DNA of 9,991 nucleotides from JAFGJQ01 sp052034525 (lineage in GTDB: Bacteria > Planctomycetota > Phycisphaerae > UBA1845). Shown here in pieces: positions 7,301 to 9,991 of this stretch; position 1 is the stretch's first letter; every line of letters starts with the position of its first letter. The stretch spans positions 1-9,991 of the forward strand of contig JBPOIK010000075.1 of the NCBI GenBank assembly GCA_052034525.1. Direction: 5' to 3'. The translations under genes and the position numbers were made by a program. The notes beneath the pieces were generated by a model that searched no databases, had not been told where the DNA came from, and saw only the letters and a list, made by a program, of their open reading frames with translations.

Positions 7301-8786
7301 CGATCTGGCCGTTGCCGCCATAGCCTGCCAGAACCACCTCATCGTCATCCAACGGGATGTCCACCACCTGCCAGACCAGGCTGTTGGGGAAAATGCCCGT
7401 GGTCCCCTGTGGGACAAACCCGGAAACGGACGAGACTCCCACCCACTCCCAACCACCGTTGACCTCGCTGTAGGAGCACGGGTTGCCGTCCTCGTCGAGC
7501 AGGATCGAGAACGTATAAGGGGGCGAGCTGGGCATCACGGTCACCGAGGGCGACAGCCCGCTCTCCTGGTTCACCGGAGCCTTGGAGTCCCACTGCTGCG
7601 CCGTGTACACGTCGCCCGCCACGTGTTCCGGGACGGAGAACGTAAACTCCTTGATGGCGCCCGGCGTCGCCGGTGACAGGGCCTGGTTGCCCACTTCCTG
7701 GCCGTTCTTGAACAGTTTTACCCGGCTCACATACGGTACGAGGTTCGTTACCGTAACGGTCGTGTCCGCCGCGATGATGGGCGACTTCACGATCGGCGGC
7801 ACGATCGGGTCAAATTCCGGCGCCAAGAACTCGAGCTCATCGATGTAAAGCTGCACGGCGGTCTCGGTATCGGCCGCCGACTTCGTAACGATGAGCGCCT
7901 CGAGCGTTCCCCTGTGGTCCGGAGCGTCCGCCAGCGTGCCCGGCTCGCCCGTGGTCAGCGTCACGATACCGCCGTTGTAAGTAACGCCGGCAAACGTGAC
8001 ATTCCCGTTGGCGAGGTTCACCTCGAAGGGGAGATACGCGAAAGTGCCGGCGGGGATCTCCACCGCAGGTATCGGAACCAGTCCTCCGTCTTCCGCGCGA
8101 ATGTATCCGTAACGCTGCTCATCTCCGGCGACCGCCACGGTGTCAAGCACCCCATTGGGTCCCCAGGAGATCGCCTTGTAGGTGTCGCCGCCTTCCTCGG
8201 GCGTCCACTCCACCAGAATGTCGTCGCCGTCGGGCAGGCCGGGCGTCGTGCCGGACTGGCAGTCGTCCGTCCCGCACTCGATGACGCTGGGGGTCAAGCT
8301 GACTCCGACCAGTTCCACCGTGCCGGTGCTGTCGCCATTGAACATCTGCGGAACCAGAGCTCCGGTCTCACGGACGGTCACGCAAAGCCCCACGGCGGCG
8401 TGAGAAGCGAAGTCGTAGTTGGAAACCGTGAATCGGATCTTGCCCTGGGTATGCAGAGCGGGGTTGGGGTACACGGCGCCGTTCAGAGTGGTCAGACGAA
8501 CCCATCCGTAGGGATCATTGCCATCTTCCCAGTTCAGCGTGATTCCCATGGACTGATTCCCGTCCGACCCGCCCCACATGGCGGTACGCAGTGCAATCTG
8601 CGTCTTCTCCGGATGCAGGCCGCGCGTGGAGCCGGATACCGTGGGCGACCGGAAGACCTCCGGCTCACCGGTCGGGCCTTCAAAACTGAGCTTTTCGGAT
8701 GGATACGGTTGTGCTCCGGCCGCCAACGGCCAAGCGACCGCAACCAATGCGCCTAATAACAGCAAGCCAAACCGACGAGACAACAT
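4308..8786 (-). CDS. Large modular secreted protein with Ig-like repeats, LamG-like domain and C-terminal dockerin-type module
   Basis: A 1,492-residue exported protein. Residues 1-25 form a signal peptide (RR, a hydrophobic run, then likely cleavage at AGA|Q). Visible modules in order: a beta module 30-122 (type B), a type A-like module about 130-325, Ig-like repeat 328-418, an A-B block 424-629, three Ig-like repeats (637-722, 724-808, 809-893), a LamG/concanavalin-like domain 898-1102, a fifth Ig-like repeat 1112-1203, a second A-B block 1205-1427, and a dockerin-type pair of calcium loops 1434-1491 (D1437-S1439-N1441-D1448 and D1471-N1473-D1475-D1482). No catalytic motif is evident, so it is more likely a structural, adhesive or carbohydrate-binding surface protein than an enzyme. 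The ATG has AGGAGG eight bases upstream. It is probably transcribed alone, ending at the hairpin at 4222-4256. No close named family is recognised. Confidence 0.9.
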   Translation of the reverse strand: MLSRRFGLLLLGALVAVAWPLAAGAQPYPSEKLSFEGPTGEPEVFRSPTVSGSTRGLHPEKTQIALRTAMWGGSDGNQSMGITLNWEDGNDPYGWVRLTTLNGAVYPNPALHTQGKIRFTVSNYDFASHAAVGLCVTVRETGALVPQMFNGDSTGTVELVGVSLTPSVIECGTDDCQSGTTPGLPDGDDILVEWTPEEGGDTYKAISWGPNGVLDTVAVAGDEQRYGYIRAEDGGLVPIPAVEIPAGTFAYLPFEVNLANGNVTFAGVTYNGGIVTLTTGEPGTLADAPDHRGTLEALIVTKSAADTETAVQLYIDELEFLAPEFDPIVPPIVKSPIIAADTTVTVTNLVPYVSRVKLFKNGQEVGNQALSPATPGAIKEFTFSVPEHVAGDVYTAQQWDSKAPVNQESGLSPSVTVMPSSPPYTFSILLDEDGNPCSYSEVNGGWEWVGVSSVSGFVPQGTTGIFPNSLVWQVVDIPLDDDEVVLAGYGGNGQIAHPSPTGFYAIDSIWFTIGQDVDSNSLGPWEVFLDRIESLDSEGETLEIILDMEDGVNRIQNQRGQSSVNVTSSALSSLTSYDGTTSHRLRWTYPGTTPSTSLGMLQRMGYECTSSEKFSDSAAAIRFHMYCRAPATNPGAPIPAIVGPIVAGTQDTVRVNIDTDATSVQVYLNGEAAGVPITTSGESYVDVGLPGLSAGDSISATQTIPEHGVSDPAYPRVAVDVVSAPAIAPPIIPGSTSLTVSRVYDVPHATASAVTVYVNGQPVGTAPGEEGSSSIVVQTAALLQGQSVTATQTVNGVTSPHSKPVIVGFPAPVFYMAPAEGASSVRVMGLVPGVTSVTVSTTDGLKSFTTAVPENADRVDVPVSGLVMGDVIQAVQTVDSADSDPSATETVTTNVTTTVLYDNFESYANQAALEAVWAQAPASGLPNMALTTDMNATSPTGAKSLYAANGGCRIAQTLAQEIVPTDTNPIVWNSLIYDTTGPGTWMRQFNQLNYNVGTTWFYHVGMWNDGSVVTLPWYHFRALGSGGPNWIDLNQYDAPGRSVGWHCFTMVHKGTRIDVYIDGLLARKNIQLNAAPKLNWPRIGAGYASPTTAYYDDYCIERGPVRFLEIAPQAPMAPTVRGPVVAGDTTVTVTGVVADATKVTVWDDSVPPMSIGVLTGNPVPSEGGVVVVPLARPLIHLEQIKATQTSASGTSIESDALEVGKGNGAVLLTLCVREKKDEDPPLGALGTPGTVTGGFEWIGAASKSDGGAPQGKPVNPSTSWQTITFDPATDPIMNYLFGNDQIDSALGIIEHLAVSVNAASPDRSTGPYKLYVDNVVNVGAGEGGADFTITNFETHLGTPLPIGDVALFQPPRYSGSTDMHLIASPNISRVTDVRGNPGQSARLSWFWKDTTDARWLRLTAHNARHVAYPVVDLTKPIRMDVLLLPGCSTTLGDLSGNGTVGIEDVAPFVNCMDGPTVAADPSCVCGDFNGDDYIDLLDFAEFQAVFAQ
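4314..4487 (-). other. Dockerin-type (paired EF-hand-like) calcium-binding C-terminus
   Basis: Residues 1434-1491 hold two calcium-loop motifs, DLSGNGTVGIED and DFNGDDYIDLLD, separated by 22 residues that include FVNCMDG and two further cysteines. Each loop has acidic or Asn/Ser ligands at positions 1, 3, 5 and 12, as in type I dockerins. In planctomycetes such modules are common at the ends of exported proteins and need not imply a cellulosome. Confidence 0.85.
4506..5174 (-). repeat. Second copy of the A-B beta-module block inside the secreted protein
   Basis: Residues 1205-1427 align with residues 424-629 of the same protein. Shared landmarks include GGFEWIGAASKSDG against GGWEWVGVSSVSG, PQG, S(L)xWQ followed by a DxxxD turn, PYKLYVDNV against PWEVFLDRI, and then a second half starting TNFE against LDME and carrying LSWFWKDT against LRWTYPGT. 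The copies are diverged, so the duplication is old. Confidence 0.7.
5178..5453 (-). repeat. Ig-like repeat 5 of the secreted protein
   Basis: Residues 1112-1203 follow the repeat pattern: a proline-rich entry, GPVVAGDTTVTVTGV, then ATKVTVWDD, and the closing IKATQT. This is the copy nearest the repeat consensus. Confidence 0.65.
5481..6095 (-). other. LamG/concanavalin-like lectin domain of the secreted protein
   Basis: Residues 898-1102 begin VLYDNFESYAN and contain the ordered strand pattern expected of a LamG-type jelly roll: WNSLIYDTTGPGTW, WFYHVGMWNDG, GWHCFTMVHKGTRIDVYIDG (the conserved 'W..F.M...G..I.VYIDG' strand pair), then RIGAGY and YYDDYCIERG at the end. Such domains usually bind glycans or proteins. 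A single copy is present. Confidence 0.65.
6108..6878 (-). repeat. Three tandem Ig-like repeats of the secreted protein
   Basis: Residues 637-722, 724-808 and 809-893 share a pattern: Pro-rich linker, a (V/L)TV strand, ATSVQVYLNG / ASAVTVYVNG / VTSVTVSTTDG, and a closing strand SISATQT / SVTATQT / VIQAVQT. They resemble short bacterial Ig-like domains that act as spacers or adhesion units. Confidence 0.7.
6900..7517 (-). repeat. First copy of the A-B beta-module block inside the secreted protein
   Basis: Residues 424-629 pair with 1205-1427. Part A runs to the WEVFLDRIESLD strand near 530; part B begins at ILDMEDG and ends at IRFHMYC. Part B also resembles the N-terminal module at residues 30-122. 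Confidence 0.68.
7533..7805 (-). repeat. Ig-like repeat 1 of the secreted protein
   Basis: Residues 328-418 show the same pattern as the later repeats: PIIAADTTVTVTNLV, VSRVKLFKNGQEVG, then VYTAQQW as the closing strand. Confidence 0.65.
8421..8699 (-). repeat. N-terminal type B module of the secreted protein
   Basis: Residues 30-122 start LSFEGPTGEPEVFRSPTVSGST and contain MGITLNWEDG, YGWVRLTTLNGAVYPN and KIRFTV. These parallel TNFE...YSGST, ARLSWFWKDT, ARWLRLTAHNARHVAYPV and PIRMDVLL near residues 1335-1426, which makes it a third copy of part B. Confidence 0.68.
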
Positions 8787-8794
8787 TCTTGATT

Positions 8795-8800
8795 CCTCCT
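8795..8800 (-). promoter_or_regulatory. Strong ribosome binding site of the secreted-protein gene
   Basis: AGGAGG on the minus strand, eight bases before the ATG at 8786, fixes that start and suggests efficient translation. Confidence 0.85.
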
Positions 8801-9025
8801 AACCAAACAACATCGTCCTTCACTACTCCAGTCGACGCTGGTCGAGTATCCGATGTGCCCGTCCGAGGGCATCACTGCTTTCGTTCTCGCTCGGGCGGCA
8901 AGATGGTCCCTGCGGGGAAGGAAACCGGGCCGGCGGAGTGAATGTCTCCAGCAGGCTAGAGGAATGCCGGTTGACACGCCAACCACGTTTGATGGTCGAA
9001 CATGCTCCTTTCCCCGTGGCTTTTC

Positions 9026-9055
9026 CGCGCGATTGTCGTCCCAGCGCGCGATTGT
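9026..9055. repeat. Short direct repeat CGCGCGATTGT, two copies
   Basis: Identical 11-base copies at 9026-9036 and 9045-9055 start 19 bases apart, roughly two helical turns. They lie 240-270 bases upstream of the secreted-protein gene and could be a tandem regulator site; chance is not excluded. Confidence 0.4.
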
Positions 9056-9226
9056 ACCCGAGCTTGCTCCCGCCGCCGCTTGCTGCCGATACCTTGCCAA
9101 ACGGAGAGCCGGGAGCCGTGCTCACTACTGATTGTAATCACGCGACTTGGAAAATGAAACACCTGGCATTCTTATGCAGTGACCGTGGGCAAAATCCAGG
9201 GTTGCAGGGGGCGCGGAACGCTCTGT

Positions 9227-9264
9227 GGCCGGCTCACGCCACCCTGGAGCCAGCGTGCCCGGCC
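9227..9264 (-). terminator. Hairpin directly after the adenine deaminase gene, possible terminator
   Basis: GGCCGG and CACGC (9227-9239) pair with GCGTG and CCGGCC (9253-9264), giving an 11-pair stem with a small asymmetric internal bulge. It starts three bases after the stop codon at 9268. On the minus strand no T-run follows, so it is not a canonical intrinsic terminator; it may act as an mRNA-stabilising end or with Rho. Confidence 0.45.
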
Positions 9265-9267
9265 CCG

Positions 9268-9991
9268 TTATAAGGGGAACAACTCAATTCGCTCAAATGC
9301 GTCCACGTCGATCAGACCCTGGTCCGTCACCCGCAGGGATCCGATAACCGAGAGACTCAGAAACGACATCGCCATGAACGGTCGGCGCAGCCGGCAATCC
9401 AGTCTCTTCGCCGCGGCGTGCAATTCGCGCAAGCCGTCTCGCAGGTCGCCGGCGGGCAGCGGACTCATGAGGCCCGCGATGGGAAGAGGAACGTCGGCAA
9501 GTATCCGGCCTTCCAGGGCCACGCACAGTCCGCCCCGGATTTTCACGAGATGGACGGCAGCGGCGAACATGTCGTCGTCGTTGGTGCCGACCACTACCAG
9601 GTTGTGCGAGTCGTGGGCGACGGTGGAGGCGATGGCCCCCCGGGCCAGGCCGAATCCGCGCACAAAGCCCAAGCCGACGTTTCCACTGGCCTGATGGCGC
9701 TCGATGACCGCCACTTTGGCCACGTCTCGGGTGGGATCCGGCAGGACGTGGCCGTTGCGAAGCGGCAGGGTTTCCACGCTTCGCCGCGTCTGGAGCAGGC
9801 CTTCGTGCAGCTCGATCACGTGAACGCGCCGCGATCCGGTTCCGTCGGCGGAAACGGCGAAGTGCGCGGGCTCCAGCCAGTGCACGTTGATCGTGCTGCG
9901 CAGTACCGGGGACTTGCGCAGGGAACCCGGATCGACCGTGCAGCGGCCCTCGACCGCCACCTCCTGGCCGGCATGGTAGACGCGGGCGATC
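9268..9991 (-). CDS. ade: Adenine deaminase, C-terminal part (truncated by the window edge)
   Basis: The frame is open through the right edge, so the GTG at 9960 is not the true start; the start and the metal-binding amidohydrolase core lie outside. About 241 residues are visible, corresponding to the C-terminal domain characteristic of bacterial adenine deaminase (Adenine_deam_C), which converts adenine to hypoxanthine plus ammonia in purine salvage. Diagnostic segments are GNVGLGFVRGFGLARGAIAS, HDSHNLVVVGTNDDDM (the family's most conserved stretch), VKIRGGLCVA, and near the end MSFLSLSVIGSLRVTDQGL followed by a short acidic tail. The segment length fits the end of a protein of roughly 570-600 residues. 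It is followed three bases later by a hairpin. The assignment is secure for the family; completeness of the gene cannot be judged here. Confidence 0.92.
   Translation of the reverse strand, partial: IARVYHAGQEVAVEGRCTVDPGSLRKSPVLRSTINVHWLEPAHFAVSADGTGSRRVHVIELHEGLLQTRRSVETLPLRNGHVLPDPTRDVAKVAVIERHQASGNVGLGFVRGFGLARGAIASTVAHDSHNLVVVGTNDDDMFAAAVHLVKIRGGLCVALEGRILADVPLPIAGLMSPLPAGDLRDGLRELHAAAKRLDCRLRRPFMAMSFLSLSVIGSLRVTDQGLIDVDAFERIELFPL

Larger units (their letters stand above)
8787..9267. other. Intergenic region of about 480 bases without a recognisable gene
   Basis: Short ORFs cross this stretch on both strands, but none has a recognisable family, good start signal or protein-like composition. 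It holds the leader of the secreted-protein gene, an 11-base direct repeat CGCGCGATTGT at 9026-9036 and 9045-9055, a relatively AT-rich patch at about 9125-9180, and a hairpin next to the adenine deaminase stop. TACAAT occurs on the minus strand at 9051-9056 and 9131-9136; either could be a -10 box, but neither has a good -35 partner. No tRNA or known riboswitch core was recognised. Confidence 0.5.

Noticed and set aside
4695..7676. A 993-codon open frame on the plus strand, antisense to the secreted-protein gene
   Set aside because: It is Arg/Gly/His-rich with no domain, and its length follows from the GC-rich codon pattern of the opposite strand. The minus-strand frame has a signal peptide, a good ribosome binding site, domains and a terminator.
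8971..8998. TTGACA at 8971-8976 as a plus-strand -35 box
   Set aside because: No -10-like hexamer occurs at 16-18 bases, and no plus-strand gene follows.
9266..9296. TTGAGC and TATAAC on the minus strand with 18 bases between, as a promoter for the secreted-protein gene
   Set aside because: It overlaps the last codons and stop of the adenine deaminase gene, would precede the hairpin there, and is more than 480 bases from the start codon. Coincidence is more likely.
1..9991. CRISPR arrays, insertion sequences, tRNA or rRNA genes
   Set aside because: No regularly spaced repeats, transposase reading frames, terminal inverted repeats, tRNA T-loop patterns or rRNA-like sequence were seen.

Overview
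This window looks like chromosomal DNA from a GC-rich member of the Planctomycetota, probably Phycisphaerae or a relative. The main pointer is the 1,492-residue secreted protein: a signal peptide, Ig-like and lectin-like beta modules, and a C-terminal dockerin-type calcium-binding pair (GDLSGNGTVGIEDV and GDFNGDDYIDLLDF) typical of large planctomycete exoproteins. This assignment is an inference; the window has no rRNA or tRNA to confirm it.

Layout. (1) 1-1399, plus strand: the C-terminal end of a Schlafen/AlbA_2-type regulator with a GHKL-like ATPase domain (cut by the window edge), overlapping by ATGA a ParA/MinD-type ATPase. The two form a translationally coupled pair. (2) 1535-3471, minus strand: rarA (replication-associated AAA+ ATPase) followed by a 5-formyltetrahydrofolate cyclo-ligase gene, coupled by a GTGA overlap. 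Both genes start with GTG. A TATAAT box lies about 50 bases upstream of the rarA GTG and argues against a longer N-terminus. (3) About 3670-4165, plus strand: a decayed, frameshifted and internally deleted copy of glmS (glutamine--fructose-6-phosphate aminotransferase), readable only by switching frames. (4) 4308-8786, minus strand: the large modular secreted protein, with a strong AGGAGG ribosome binding site and an intrinsic terminator at 4222-4256. (5) 8787-9267: about 480 bases without a recognisable gene. (6) 9268-9991, minus strand: the C-terminal part of adenine deaminase, cut by the right edge.

The genes do not form one pathway. Housekeeping functions (replication-fork maintenance, folate repair, purine salvage) flank a lineage-specific secreted protein, the remains of a lost glmS copy, and a two-ATPase module of unknown role. 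The most unusual items are the glmS relic, the internally duplicated architecture of the secreted protein, and the regulator/ParA pair.
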